A stretch of 64,000 nucleotides of DNA from JAICMB01 sp035295125 (GTDB lineage: Bacteria > Acidobacteriota > Terriglobia > Bryobacterales > Bryobacteraceae): positions 248,001 through 312,000 of the forward strand of contig DATGJP010000020.1 of assembly GCA_035295125.1 (NCBI GenBank). Reading direction: 5' to 3'. Under the pieces are notes generated by a model, which searched no databases, was not told the DNA's origin, and saw nothing but the letters and a program-made list of their open reading frames with translations. Positions 44,080 to 52,774 of the stretch are shown here, in pieces. Each line of letters starts with the position of its first letter. Position 1 is the stretch's first letter. Both the position numbers and the translations under genes were made by a program.

Positions 44080-44616
44080 ATGCCTCCGCGCTATTATCAT
44101 CTCGCAGAAATCAACATTGCTCGCATGGTGGCGCCCCTGGAGTCGCCGGAAATGGCGGATTTCGTCGCGCTGTTGGATCCCATCAACTCGCTTGCGGATA
44201 CCAGCGAAGGTTTCGTTTGGCGGCTCACCGGGGCTACGGACGTCCGGCCCTACGACGATCCCCTGATCATCATCAATATGTCCGTCTGGGAGTCAGTCGA
44301 GGCGTTGAAGGCGTTCACGTATCGCAGCGGCCACATCGCGCCCCTGCGCGATCGGACGAAATGGTTCGAGCGTCCAACCGAGGCGCATCTTGCCATGTGG
44401 TGGGTTCCGGCCGGCCACATTCCGACCGTGCAGGAAGCGGTGGACCGCTTGGAACACCGCCGCCGGCATGGCGACACCGACGTCGCGTTCTCCTTCACCA
44501 GGCTGTTCCCCGCTCCTGATGAGCCTGCGCCAGCCACGGCAACGGCCGCGGCGGGTTACGGACGGATAGGTTCCGGCACCGCCGATCCATCCGCGCGAGG
44601 ATCCGACGCCGCATAG
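44080..44616 (+). CDS. DUF3291-domain protein
   Basis: Small protein (178 aa) of the DUF3291 family, an antibiotic-biosynthesis-monooxygenase-like ferredoxin fold. The conserved opening YYHLAEINIARMVAPLESPEM and the block IIINMSVWESVEALKAFTYRSGH are plain, and LAMWWVPAGHIPTVQEAVDRLEH follows. The family domain ends near FTRLFPAPDE; the last 30 residues (Ala/Thr/Gly-rich) lie antisense to the end of the gamma-glutamyltransferase gene and are probably an unconserved tail. Function unknown. Confidence 0.85.
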   Translation: MPPRYYHLAEINIARMVAPLESPEMADFVALLDPINSLADTSEGFVWRLTGATDVRPYDDPLIIINMSVWESVEALKAFTYRSGHIAPLRDRTKWFERPTEAHLAMWWVPAGHIPTVQEAVDRLEHRRRHGDTDVAFSFTRLFPAPDEPAPATATAAAGYGRIGSGTADPSARGSDAA

Positions 44617-46259
44617 TTCGTGCCGGTCTTGGAATTGTGCAGGATTGCCTGGCCGCGCCCCATCTCCTGCGTGTACTCGCGCCGGAGACGAATTTCATGT
44701 CCACGCTCCGATAGCTGCTGCAGCGTCGCCGCCGGCGTGCGGCCTTCAATCGACACATCGCACCCCGCGGCTCCGCCTTTGTAGAACCGCGGCGCTTCGA
44801 GAGCAGCCTGCAGGTTGAGCCCATAATCCACGAAATTCGATACGAACTGTGCGTGCGCGAGCGGCTGGTTGGCGCCGCCCATAATCCCGAAGCCAATATG
44901 TACGTCCCCACGCTCCATGAACGCCGGAATGATGGTGTGGAACGGCCGCTTGCCGCCGGCCAGCACGTTCGGATGCTTGGGGTTCAGGGTGAACGAACCG
45001 CCGCGGTTCTGCAGTTCAAATCCCATGCCTTCCACCGTCACACCCGAACCGAACGCGCTGTAGATGCTCTGAATCCAACTCACGATGTTGCCTTCCCGGT
45101 CGACAACCGTCAGGTAAGTCGTATCGCTGCCGATCGGCTGGCCTGGAGCGACATTGCAGTTCGCCACCTTTGGATCGATCAGCGCAGCCCGTTTGCGCGC
45201 ATATTCCTTCGACAGCAGCGCCGCGACAGGCACATCGTACGTGCGCGGGTCGGCATCGTAGCGATGGACGTCCGAGTATGCCAACTTCATCGCCTCAATC
45301 CGCTTGTGCATCTCGGCGCCGCTGAATGGACCTTCGGGCACCGCAGGCGCGGTCTCCATAATGTTCAGCATTTCCAGCGCGGCCATGCCCTGGCCATTCG
45401 GCGGAAGCTCGTAAACGTGCCAGCCGCGGTAATCGGTCGAAATCGGCGTCACCCACTCCGGGGAGAACGACGCCAAGTCGTCGGCAGTCATGGTCCCGCC
45501 GAGTTTCTGCGATGTCTTGAGAATCGCTGCCGCAATTTCTCCTTTGTAGAAGGCGTCCGGACCTTTTTCCGCCAGCAGACGATAGGCATGCGCCAGGTCG
45601 GGATTGCGGAACAGGTCGCCGACGCGCGGAGCCTTGTCGCCCGGCAAAAAGACACGCGCGGATTCGGGTTGCGAATGCAGTGTCTTCAAGGCATTCGATG
45701 CTGCCCAGCCTTCCTGAATCACCTCCGTGACAGGAAAGCCTTGCTCCGCATAAGCAATTGCCGACTGAAAGAGGTCCTTCCACGGCAGTTTTCCGTAGCG
45801 CTGATGCATTTTCGCCCAACCCTCGACCGCGCCAGGAACCGTGACACTGTGTATTCCGGCGTGCGGCATGGTTTTGAAACCAAGCTTGCCGAGAAATTCC
45901 GGCGAGAGAGCGCGTGGCGCGGGACCCGAGGCATTCATCCCGCTCAGCTTCCCGGTCTTCGCATCCCAATAAAGCGCGAAGAAATCACCGCCGATTCCAT
46001 CCATCAAGGGCTCAACCAGCCCCAGCACCGCGTTCGCCGCAATGGCGGCGTCAACAGCCGTTCCGCCATGCGCCAGGACATCGGCTCCCGCCTCCGAGGC
46101 CAGCGTCTGGCTTGTAGCGACAATGCCCTGCTGAGTGATGACCATCGATCGGCCGTAGTCGCGCCCCGGCGTTTGCGGCAGTCGAAGCGTCGAGTCTTGA
46201 GCAAGAAGAGCGGCCGCTGTAGCGGTCAGAACAGCAGCCACACGAATACGCATGCGCAT
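44556..46259 (-). CDS. ggt: Gamma-glutamyltransferase
   Basis: Exported Ntn-hydrolase (567 aa) that cleaves gamma-glutamyl compounds such as glutathione. A signal peptide (RVAAVLTATAAALLA) is followed by the large subunit, and the autocleavage site SDTTYLTVVD puts the nucleophile at Thr380. Other signatures are DGIGGDFFALYWDAKTG and PPNGQGMAALEMLNI upstream and FGSGVTVEGMGFELQNRG and IMGGANQPLAHAQ downstream. Its 3' end overlaps the convergent DUF3291 gene by 61 bp. Confidence 0.94.
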   Translation of the reverse strand: MRMRIRVAAVLTATAAALLAQDSTLRLPQTPGRDYGRSMVITQQGIVATSQTLASEAGADVLAHGGTAVDAAIAANAVLGLVEPLMDGIGGDFFALYWDAKTGKLSGMNASGPAPRALSPEFLGKLGFKTMPHAGIHSVTVPGAVEGWAKMHQRYGKLPWKDLFQSAIAYAEQGFPVTEVIQEGWAASNALKTLHSQPESARVFLPGDKAPRVGDLFRNPDLAHAYRLLAEKGPDAFYKGEIAAAILKTSQKLGGTMTADDLASFSPEWVTPISTDYRGWHVYELPPNGQGMAALEMLNIMETAPAVPEGPFSGAEMHKRIEAMKLAYSDVHRYDADPRTYDVPVAALLSKEYARKRAALIDPKVANCNVAPGQPIGSDTTYLTVVDREGNIVSWIQSIYSAFGSGVTVEGMGFELQNRGGSFTLNPKHPNVLAGGKRPFHTIIPAFMERGDVHIGFGIMGGANQPLAHAQFVSNFVDYGLNLQAALEAPRFYKGGAAGCDVSIEGRTPAATLQQLSERGHEIRLRREYTQEMGRGQAILHNSKTGTNYAASDPRADGSAVPEPIRP

Positions 46260-46285
46260 AGACCCGCAGATCGTAGCATGGGAAG

Positions 46286-46786
46286 GTGAGCACCGGCAAT
46301 CTGATCATTCGTGAAGAAACTATCGCCGATCGGCCGGCAGTCCACTCCGTCAACGAGGCCGCATTCGGTCGTCCGGATGAGGCGGACCTGGTCGATGCCT
46401 TGCGAAGTGAAGGCACCGTGCTGCTTTCACTCGTCGCGGAGTTGGACGGCGAGGTTGCCGGGCACATCCTGTTCAGCCGAATGTGGGTCGACGCGACGCC
46501 CGCCGTGGCATTGGCGCCCATGGCCATCGCGCCGCGCCATCAGCGCCACGGCCTTGGCGGACGATTGATCCGCGACGGGCTCGCCGCGCTGCGTGCCCGT
46601 GACGAGCGAATTGTCATCGTGGTCGGACACCCCAAATACTATCCACGCTTCGGTTTTTCGAGCGCGAAGGCGGCTCTCATCGAAAGCCCGTTTCCCCGCG
46701 AGGCCTTTATGGCTGTGGAACTCGAGCCCGGCGCCCTCGACGGGGTTCGCGGCCGGGTGAGGTATGCTGCGGCATTCGGGCTGTAA
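46286..46786 (+). CDS. GNAT-family N-acetyltransferase (YhbS-like)
   Basis: Acetyltransferase (166 aa) with the GNAT acetyl-CoA pyrophosphate loop RHQRHGLGGRLI. It begins NLIIREETIADRPAVHSVNEAAFGRPDEADLV, a pattern of the YhbS group, and contains VVGHPKYYPRFGF. The acceptor substrate is unknown. Divergent from ggt with a 26-bp gap. Confidence 0.88.
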   Translation: MSTGNLIIREETIADRPAVHSVNEAAFGRPDEADLVDALRSEGTVLLSLVAELDGEVAGHILFSRMWVDATPAVALAPMAIAPRHQRHGLGGRLIRDGLAALRARDERIVIVVGHPKYYPRFGFSSAKAALIESPFPREAFMAVELEPGALDGVRGRVRYAAAFGL

Positions 46787-46860
46787 TCGTCCCGGAAACG
46801 CCGCCACTCGTCCCTGAAGACTGTTCCCGGCGGGCCGAATCCCCCACACTGAGACTTGCC

Positions 46861-48228
46861 ATGACGGCTCGAGACGTGGGTATCGACTATTTGCGTGCCA
46901 CCGTGACCCTGATGGTTCTGGCGCACCACAGCTCGCTGGCCTACACGACGTTCGCCCACATCAGCTCCACTGACTATCTGAACGCCACTGCCCCGATCGT
47001 CGACTCCGCGCGCTGGGCGTTCCTCGATTATGCCGAAAACTTCAACGACGTATTCTTCATGTCGCTGATGTTCTTTCTCTCAGGCCTGTTCGTCTGGCCG
47101 TCAATTCGAAAACGCGGCCCCTTGCCGTTCCTGCGCGACCGGCTCCTTCGCCTCGGCCTGCCGTTCCTGGTCGGAGTCACCCTGCTGATGCCCATCGCCT
47201 ACTACGCGTCCTGGCGATCGGTCGGCGGCGCGCCCGGATATCTGCAATTCTGGAGCAGGTTCCTGTTCCACGACGGCTGGCCTGCCGGCCCGCTCTGGTT
47301 CATCTGGCTTCTCTTGTTCTTCGATGCCCTCGCGGTGCTCGCCTGGTCGGTGACTTCGAGGGTGCAGCAGCGCGTGGAAGGGTATTACACACCTTCAGAT
47401 GCTTCGCGCCTCGCAAATATTCCGACATCGTGGAAGGATGCACAGGCGAAACCGCCTGCGCCACCTTTGGATTGGGGCGAGGCAGCTTGGTGGAGAAGGC
47501 GGTTTCGCCTGCGTTTAGAGGAACAGAGCAAGCCTGCCACCGTCCGGCAGCACCCGGCCTTTGCCCGGCCTAAAGGCGACGGCACCGATGCTCCAAGCCC
47601 GCACGCTCGAAAGCTGTTCGCGATACTCTACGTCCTGGCCGCCGTCGCCTACATCCCAATGCTCGCGAAGTTCGGCTTCGGCTTGTGGCGGCCGTTTCTC
47701 ACTCCACCGCTGTGGTTTCAGGTCCCGCGAATCTTTCTATACCTCGTATGGTTCATCGCCGGAATTGTCGTCGGCACCGCCGTTTCCAATCGCGGATTGT
47801 TGTCGCCCGAAGGCTCGCTCGCCAGGCGCTGGCCGTGGTGGCTCGCGGCATGCGTCGTCGCTTACAACCTTTTGTGGTTCGTTCCCGGCAGCGCCTTCGT
47901 ACAATCGCTCCACTGGCCTAGGCTCGGTGTCGGACTGCTTTATGCCCTGTTATGGGTGCTTAGCTGCACAGCCAGTTGTTTCGCGTTGCTCGCCCTGTTC
48001 CGCGGCGTGGTCAAGCGTCGCCGAGCCTGGATGGATTCCTTAGTCCGATGCTCCTACATCCTTTACCTGATTCACTACGTCTTCCTGACCTGGGTACAGT
48101 ACCTCCTCCTGGGAATCGACCTTCCGGCTCCTCTCAAATTCGCGCTGACATTGACGGCGGTAGTGGCCCTGAGCTGGTCAAGCGCGCTGCTCCTGCTACG
48201 CATCCCGCGTCTCTCGGCCATACTTTGA
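46861..48228 (+). CDS. Acyltransferase-3-like membrane protein with repeat-derived insert
   Basis: Polytopic membrane acyltransferase (455 aa) of the OafA/NodX/WecH-like type: IDYLRATVTLMVLAHHSSLAY at the N-terminus with the catalytic-type His, LPFLRDRLLRLGLPFLVGV, and later helices to the end. The product transfers acyl groups to a sugar or lipid. Oddity: residues about 180-250, in a loop between two helices, contain AQAKPPAPPLDWGEAAWW and RRFRLRLEEQSKPATVR, which are translations of the palindromic repeats at 47437-47520. The next gene starts at the base after the stop. Confidence 0.8.
   Translation: MTARDVGIDYLRATVTLMVLAHHSSLAYTTFAHISSTDYLNATAPIVDSARWAFLDYAENFNDVFFMSLMFFLSGLFVWPSIRKRGPLPFLRDRLLRLGLPFLVGVTLLMPIAYYASWRSVGGAPGYLQFWSRFLFHDGWPAGPLWFIWLLLFFDALAVLAWSVTSRVQQRVEGYYTPSDASRLANIPTSWKDAQAKPPAPPLDWGEAAWWRRRFRLRLEEQSKPATVRQHPAFARPKGDGTDAPSPHARKLFAILYVLAAVAYIPMLAKFGFGLWRPFLTPPLWFQVPRIFLYLVWFIAGIVVGTAVSNRGLLSPEGSLARRWPWWLAACVVAYNLLWFVPGSAFVQSLHWPRLGVGLLYALLWVLSCTASCFALLALFRGVVKRRRAWMDSLVRCSYILYLIHYVFLTWVQYLLLGIDLPAPLKFALTLTAVVALSWSSALLLLRIPRLSAIL
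47437..47575. repeat. Cluster of palindromic repeats inside a coding region
   Basis: First unit, inverted: CAGGCG (47443-47448), loop AAAC, CGCCTG (47453-47458). Second unit, direct: AGGCG (47497-47501), loop GTTT, CGCCT (47506-47510). A third, weaker palindrome follows near 47551-47575 (GGCCTTTGCC/GGCCTAAAGGC). All are in frame and translated in the acyltransferase. The first two match the family at 23618-23648. Confidence 0.7.
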
Positions 48229-49251
48229 ATGATGAGGCGGATTCGCTGGTATCTATTCCTCTACTTCACGGCTATGGTGTTCCTCGAAACGGCCTATCGC
48301 TCGTTGGACCACGTCGCCCGCGGAACGGCCAGCAACTGGCAAGTCATCCTCATTGAACAAGGGACCGGAGTCTACGGAACAGCCGTCCTGCTTCCCCTGA
48401 TCCTCTGGAGCGCCCGACGTTTTCCGTTTAAGTGGTCCGTTTCCTGCTTCGCCTGGCATACTGCCATGCTCTGTTCGTTCTCTTTGCTGCACACCTCGTG
48501 GAACTGGGGAACTCGAATCGTCATCTTTGCGCTCTTCGGCATGGGCGGTTATGACTATGGCCTGATGCCGGTTCGCTACCTGATGGAGTTTCCCACCGAT
48601 GTCATCACGTACACGCTGTGGGTCGGAGGGTACACGCTATATCGCAACTGGCTACGGGCAAAGGATCTCGAAGCCCAGCTCATATCGGCGCGTCTTGAAA
48701 ACCTCAACCGGCAGTTGCAGCCGCACTTCCTGTTCAATGCCCTGAATGCCGTTTCGAGCGTCATGTATGAGGATGTCCCGCGAGCCGACCGCATGCTGGA
48801 ACGGATCGGCGATTTTCTTCGCGCCACGCTGCGTCTCCCGCAGTCGCCCCTTGTTCCCGTATCCAGCGAACTTGCGCTCGCACGGCAATACCTGGAAGTG
48901 ATGCAGCTTCGACTCGAAGAGCGGCTCCACTACGAGATTCGCTGCGATCCGAACGCCGAAGGAACCCAGTTGCCCGCCCTGCTGCTGCAACCACTGGTGG
49001 AGAATGCTGTGGAACACGGTCAGGACCCCGCATCGGGCTCGCTCGACATAGGTATAGCGGTCGAACGGGAAGGCCCGGTGGTACAAATCACGATTCGCGA
49101 TCACGGCCCCGGTCCCTCGCGCGGCGAAAACGGGCACGGTCTCTCGAACACCCAGCGCAGGTTGCGCACGGTCTACGGAGATGGCGCGGCGCTTCGCCTG
49201 GCTCACCATCCACAGGGCGGAGCGATTGTGCAAATCAGGATACCCGCGTGA
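48229..49251 (+). CDS. LytS/YehU-type sensor histidine kinase
   Basis: Membrane sensor kinase (340 aa). The N-terminal half has four or so TM helices; the PF06580 phosphoacceptor is His166 in LQPHFLFNALN, and the ATPase region has LLQPLVENAVEHG (N box) and a final GLSNTQRRLRTVYGDGA. It belongs to a LytS-like family that senses envelope or small-molecule signals. It starts directly after the acyltransferase stop and overlaps the response regulator by 4 nt (GTGA). Confidence 0.92.
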   Translation: MMRRIRWYLFLYFTAMVFLETAYRSLDHVARGTASNWQVILIEQGTGVYGTAVLLPLILWSARRFPFKWSVSCFAWHTAMLCSFSLLHTSWNWGTRIVIFALFGMGGYDYGLMPVRYLMEFPTDVITYTLWVGGYTLYRNWLRAKDLEAQLISARLENLNRQLQPHFLFNALNAVSSVMYEDVPRADRMLERIGDFLRATLRLPQSPLVPVSSELALARQYLEVMQLRLEERLHYEIRCDPNAEGTQLPALLLQPLVENAVEHGQDPASGSLDIGIAVEREGPVVQITIRDHGPGPSRGENGHGLSNTQRRLRTVYGDGAALRLAHHPQGGAIVQIRIPA

Positions 49252-49961
49252 TCCAGGTGTTTCTGGTTGAGGATGAAGCGCCGGCGATGCGCAAGCTGGA
49301 ACGCCTGGTGGCCACCCAACCGGACCTGGCAATCTGCGGCCGCGCCGCCACCTGTGCCGATGCCATCACGGGCATTTCCCAAACCAACCCCCAAGCGCTG
49401 ATACTCGACATCCGCCTTCCCGATGGCACAGGCTTCGAGGTCTTACAGGCGCTGAATGAGCCTCACGGCATGCAGGTGATCTTCATGACCGCTTACGATC
49501 AGTACGCCGTCGATGCGTTCCATGTCGCCGCCCTCGATTACCTGTTGAAACCGGTGGGCGAGGATCGATTCGCGAAGGCTATCGACCGCGTTCGCGAACG
49601 GCTGGCCCGTCCCGACCCGCCGCTACTCACCCGGTACGCGCGCCGTTTTCTGGTGGAACGCCTCAAAGCCGCCTACCTGCTGCCCGTCGAATCGATTCAT
49701 CGCATCGCCGCCGACCGCAATTACGCGCTGATTTACAGCTCCATGGGGGAATTCGCCCTGCGAACCACAATGGATGCGCTCGAGCAGCGCCTGGACCCGG
49801 AAGAATTCGCGCGCGTCAGCCGCAGCGCGATTGTACGCGTCTCTGCGATCGGCGAGGTGAAGTCACGCGGCGACCAGAATTACACGCTGATCCTCAAAAC
49901 CGGCGACGAGGTGCCCTGTTCCAAACGTTACTGGACCGCCGCTTTGGAAAAGCTGCTGTAG
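49248..49961 (+). CDS. LytTR-family response regulator
   Basis: Response regulator (237 aa). The receiver domain has Glu8-Asp9 in FLVEDEAP, the phosphoacceptor Asp54 in LILDIRLPDGTGF, Thr/Lys switch residues in FMTAYDQ and DYLLKPVG. The C-terminal LytTR DNA-binding domain contains IHRIAADRNYALIYSSMGEFALRTTMDALEQRLDPEEFARVSRSAIV. The partner is the histidine kinase whose stop it overlaps. GTG start. The target genes are unknown, but the acyltransferase upstream in the same operon is a candidate. Confidence 0.94.
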   Translation: MIQVFLVEDEAPAMRKLERLVATQPDLAICGRAATCADAITGISQTNPQALILDIRLPDGTGFEVLQALNEPHGMQVIFMTAYDQYAVDAFHVAALDYLLKPVGEDRFAKAIDRVRERLARPDPPLLTRYARRFLVERLKAAYLLPVESIHRIAADRNYALIYSSMGEFALRTTMDALEQRLDPEEFARVSRSAIVRVSAIGEVKSRGDQNYTLILKTGDEVPCSKRYWTAALEKLL

Positions 49962-50030
49962 GGCAGGTTTGAACCCTGCGGCGGGTTTGAAACCCGCCTT
50001 TCACAAGGTTGGAACCCTACCTTACCTGAG
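49961..50030. repeat. Double-hairpin repeat, family B
   Basis: Stem 1 is GCAGG (49963-49967)/CCTGC (49975-49979); stem 2 is a perfect 9-bp inverted repeat, GGCGGGTTT (49980-49988)/AAACCCGCC (49990-49998), with a one-base spacer. A trailing AGGTTGGAACCCT follows. It starts at the response regulator stop. In reverse it matches 37404-37441. Likely a termination or mRNA-stabilising element by position. Confidence 0.7.
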
Positions 50031-50558
50031 GCTCACAACGAACCCGTGCCGCGGCGTCCGCGCGTCCTTTCGCTCCAGCTTTTCTAAAGCCGCCCGGGTC
50101 ACTGTGATGAACGGATGTCCAACCGGCAGAGTGGCTTCTCTCACGACGAGCGCACGCCGGTACAACTCCCGCGCCTGCGCGAGTTGTCTCTCGCACTGAT
50201 ACACCGCCGCCAGGTTATGCAGCGCCGTTCCATAGTGTGCCCCCGCCTCCGGACCAATCGCGACCGCACGCTCCAACGCTGCCTTAGCGTCGACATAACG
50301 CCCTTCCGCGATGTATGTCTCACCCAGAACATTCAAGGCGGGCACCAGTGTGACATCACGAGGCCCGAAGCATTGTTCCAAAATCTCCAGCGCCCGTTTC
50401 GCCGAAGCCTCAGCCTTGTTGTAATAGCCTTCCTGCGAATAACTCACCGCCTGATTCCGAAGAGTCATCGCGGTTTCCGCTTCGCGCGTCGTAACGCCGG
50501 TATCCGCACTCAGTGAAGCGGCCGACGCTGCCAAAAGGATTGCGTTTTGCCATCTCAT
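50022..50558 (-). CDS. Exported TPR-repeat protein
   Basis: 178-aa protein with a short signal peptide (NAILLAASAASLSADTG) and tetratricopeptide repeats: AVSYSQEGYYNKAEASAKRALEILEQCFGPRD, then LGETYIAEGRYVDAKAALERAVAIG and LAAVYQCERQLAQARELYRRALVV. It would serve as a protein-protein interaction scaffold in the periplasm. The 3' end reaches into the repeat at 49961-50030. Neighbour genes do not suggest a specific partner. Confidence 0.82.
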   Translation of the reverse strand: MRWQNAILLAASAASLSADTGVTTREAETAMTLRNQAVSYSQEGYYNKAEASAKRALEILEQCFGPRDVTLVPALNVLGETYIAEGRYVDAKAALERAVAIGPEAGAHYGTALHNLAAVYQCERQLAQARELYRRALVVREATLPVGHPFITVTRAALEKLERKDARTPRHGFVVSLR

Positions 50559-50773
50559 GCGAGCAGATTAAACGCCGCCCGCGGCGCAACTCCATCGCAA
50601 TCGAGCGGACGCGAATAATCGACCCTGAGCGCAATTTTCGAGTCCGCCCGCACCTCCGCGCCTGCACCGCATTGCACGCGCTAAGCCCGGAAAATTCGCG
50701 CTCAAGCCGATTCTGTGGCGTTTTATGGCGCGCACACGGCACAACAGATTAAGATGAGCACCAGGATCTGACC

Positions 50774-52753
50774 GTGCGCCTGCCCTACGCGCTGCCTTAT
50801 TACTTTCTCGTCACCGAAATGCTCGGCTTCGGTACCGGCGTCGTATTGTCGATCCTGCTCGTCATGCTGGTCCGCCGCGCCTCGCATCGCGGCTCGGGAA
50901 TGGCCATGTTCGCCTTCTGCGCCCTGTTGTGGAACGTCGGCGGCCTTGTCACATTTCTCCTGCTCTTATCAGGATTGAATCCCCGGGGACTCGCGGTCTC
51001 ATTGGCGCACACATCCTATCTCTCCGCGGGCGCGCTTTTCCCGATCAGCTTCTTCCTGCTGTGGTCTCAGCCGCTCCCGCCCGAATCCCGTCAGGCGCGC
51101 CTGAATTGCTGGCTCCGCCGGATCGCCACTGTAAATGCGATCGTGATTATCGTCTGCATCTTCGCGTGCTTCTTTGTCCCCGGCTTCCGCTACCTGTCAC
51201 TTACCATGTACGCGGTACCCTTCAACGCTTCGATTCTGCTCACCATCGGAGCGTTCACGCAGATGAAAGGCCGCCTCGGAGCGACAGCCGACCGTGCTTA
51301 CCTGATTCTGACGCTGGTAGGCATATGGGGCTCAACCGTGGCTATTCTGTTGCTGGATTGGGTCAAGTTCCCGCATCAGATTGAGGCGCTGCTGGTCGTC
51401 GCGAAAGAACAGTCGCCATTCCTCGCGTTGCTGGGCGCGCTGTTCTTCTTCGCCAAGTTCCGATCCTCGGATGTCCTCATCAAGAGCAGCTTTCGCGTGG
51501 TCGCCGCGGTGTGCATTTCGCTGTGGGCGTGTTTCATTCTGGCTGGAAGTTTGCCCGGCTGGGCCGTCCAGTGGACCCACTTTCCTCGTGCCGCCAGGGA
51601 CATCCTGTCGGCGTCGTTGCTCGCGGCAATTCTGCTCCTCTTCCCGTTGCTCGATTTCTGGATCCGCCGCGCGGTCGACCGGTGGATCCTCCGCCAACCC
51701 GACTATCGCGGCGCCCTGCGTCAACTCTGGGATGAGATGGCCCAACTCGACCAGGAATCGGAACTGTTCACGGTGGTCGATCGGGGGCTTTGCCCGCTCC
51801 TGGATATCGAAGCCGCCCGGGTCCTGAAACGCTCCGAGGTGCCGGGCATCGAAGCCCACGCCGGTGCGAACGCCGGACAATTCTGGGAGCTCTCCGGAGA
51901 CGATCCGTGCCGTTGCGCGCTGCGCACTCCCGATGTCGAGGTGCTCGTTCCCGTGCGGGTCCATGGAAACATCACGCACGTAATCGCAGTGGCTCCGGGC
52001 GTCTGCCGCCGCAGCCTTCTCAACGTTGATTTGAAGTTCCTGCACGATGTCGCAACGCAAATCGGAAGCCGTCTCGAATCGCTGGCTCACGAACGCGAGC
52101 GTATCGAACGACAGAGCCGCGAGGCCAAATTGCGCCACCTCGCCACGGAAGCCGAGTTGAAGGCTTTGAGGGCGCAGATCAATCCTCATTTTCTGTTCAA
52201 CTCGCTCAACACCGTCGCCGACCTGATCGTCACCGACCCCGCGAAGGCGGAGACCATGACTGTCCTGCTCGCCAAGGTCTTCCGCCACCTTCTGATGCAC
52301 AGCGACCGCCAGCTCACGCGCGTCTCGGAGGAGATGGACTTTCTGCGGACTTATCTCCAGATCGAGGAGGTTCGATTCGGCGACCGGCTGCGTGTCCGCA
52401 TGGAGGTCGACCCGGCCATCTCCAAAGAGAAGATTCCGTCGCTCATCCTTCAGCCCGTCGTCGAGAATGCTATTAAGCACGGCCTGGCGCCCAAAGTCGG
52501 CGACGGTAGCCTGTGCATCACGGCCCAACAGGAGGGTGACTTCGTGCGACTGGCCGTTGAGGATGACGGAGTTGGACCCGCGGAGGACACTCGAACCGGC
52601 GAACCTCAGAAGAATGGTGGGGTCGGCTTGAAGATCATCGGCGAACGCCTGCGTACCTTATATAACGGCCGTGCCACTTTGTCCTTCGAGAAAGGCGTTC
52701 CGTGCGGAAGCCGGGTGACGATTCTGATCCCGCGCAACGCAGCCGGTGTTTGA
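50774..52753 (+). CDS. LytS-type sensor histidine kinase with multi-TM and GAF-like region
   Basis: Sensor kinase (659 aa, GTG start). It has about seven to nine N-terminal TM helices up to residue 300, a soluble GAF-like region (LFTVVDRGLCPLLDIEAARVL through VHGNITHVIAVAPG), a coiled-coil linker (HERERIERQSREAKLRHLATEAELKALRAQ), then the phosphoacceptor His472 in INPHFLFNSLN and the ATPase with LILQPVVENAIKHGLAP and VEDDGVGP. An AGGA lies about 9 nt upstream of the start. The partner response regulator follows after 21 nt but is frameshifted. Confidence 0.92.
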   Translation: MRLPYALPYYFLVTEMLGFGTGVVLSILLVMLVRRASHRGSGMAMFAFCALLWNVGGLVTFLLLLSGLNPRGLAVSLAHTSYLSAGALFPISFFLLWSQPLPPESRQARLNCWLRRIATVNAIVIIVCIFACFFVPGFRYLSLTMYAVPFNASILLTIGAFTQMKGRLGATADRAYLILTLVGIWGSTVAILLLDWVKFPHQIEALLVVAKEQSPFLALLGALFFFAKFRSSDVLIKSSFRVVAAVCISLWACFILAGSLPGWAVQWTHFPRAARDILSASLLAAILLLFPLLDFWIRRAVDRWILRQPDYRGALRQLWDEMAQLDQESELFTVVDRGLCPLLDIEAARVLKRSEVPGIEAHAGANAGQFWELSGDDPCRCALRTPDVEVLVPVRVHGNITHVIAVAPGVCRRSLLNVDLKFLHDVATQIGSRLESLAHERERIERQSREAKLRHLATEAELKALRAQINPHFLFNSLNTVADLIVTDPAKAETMTVLLAKVFRHLLMHSDRQLTRVSEEMDFLRTYLQIEEVRFGDRLRVRMEVDPAISKEKIPSLILQPVVENAIKHGLAPKVGDGSLCITAQQEGDFVRLAVEDDGVGPAEDTRTGEPQKNGGVGLKIIGERLRTLYNGRATLSFEKGVPCGSRVTILIPRNAAGV

Positions 52754-52774
52754 GGCCCCGGCGGTGCTTGAGAA

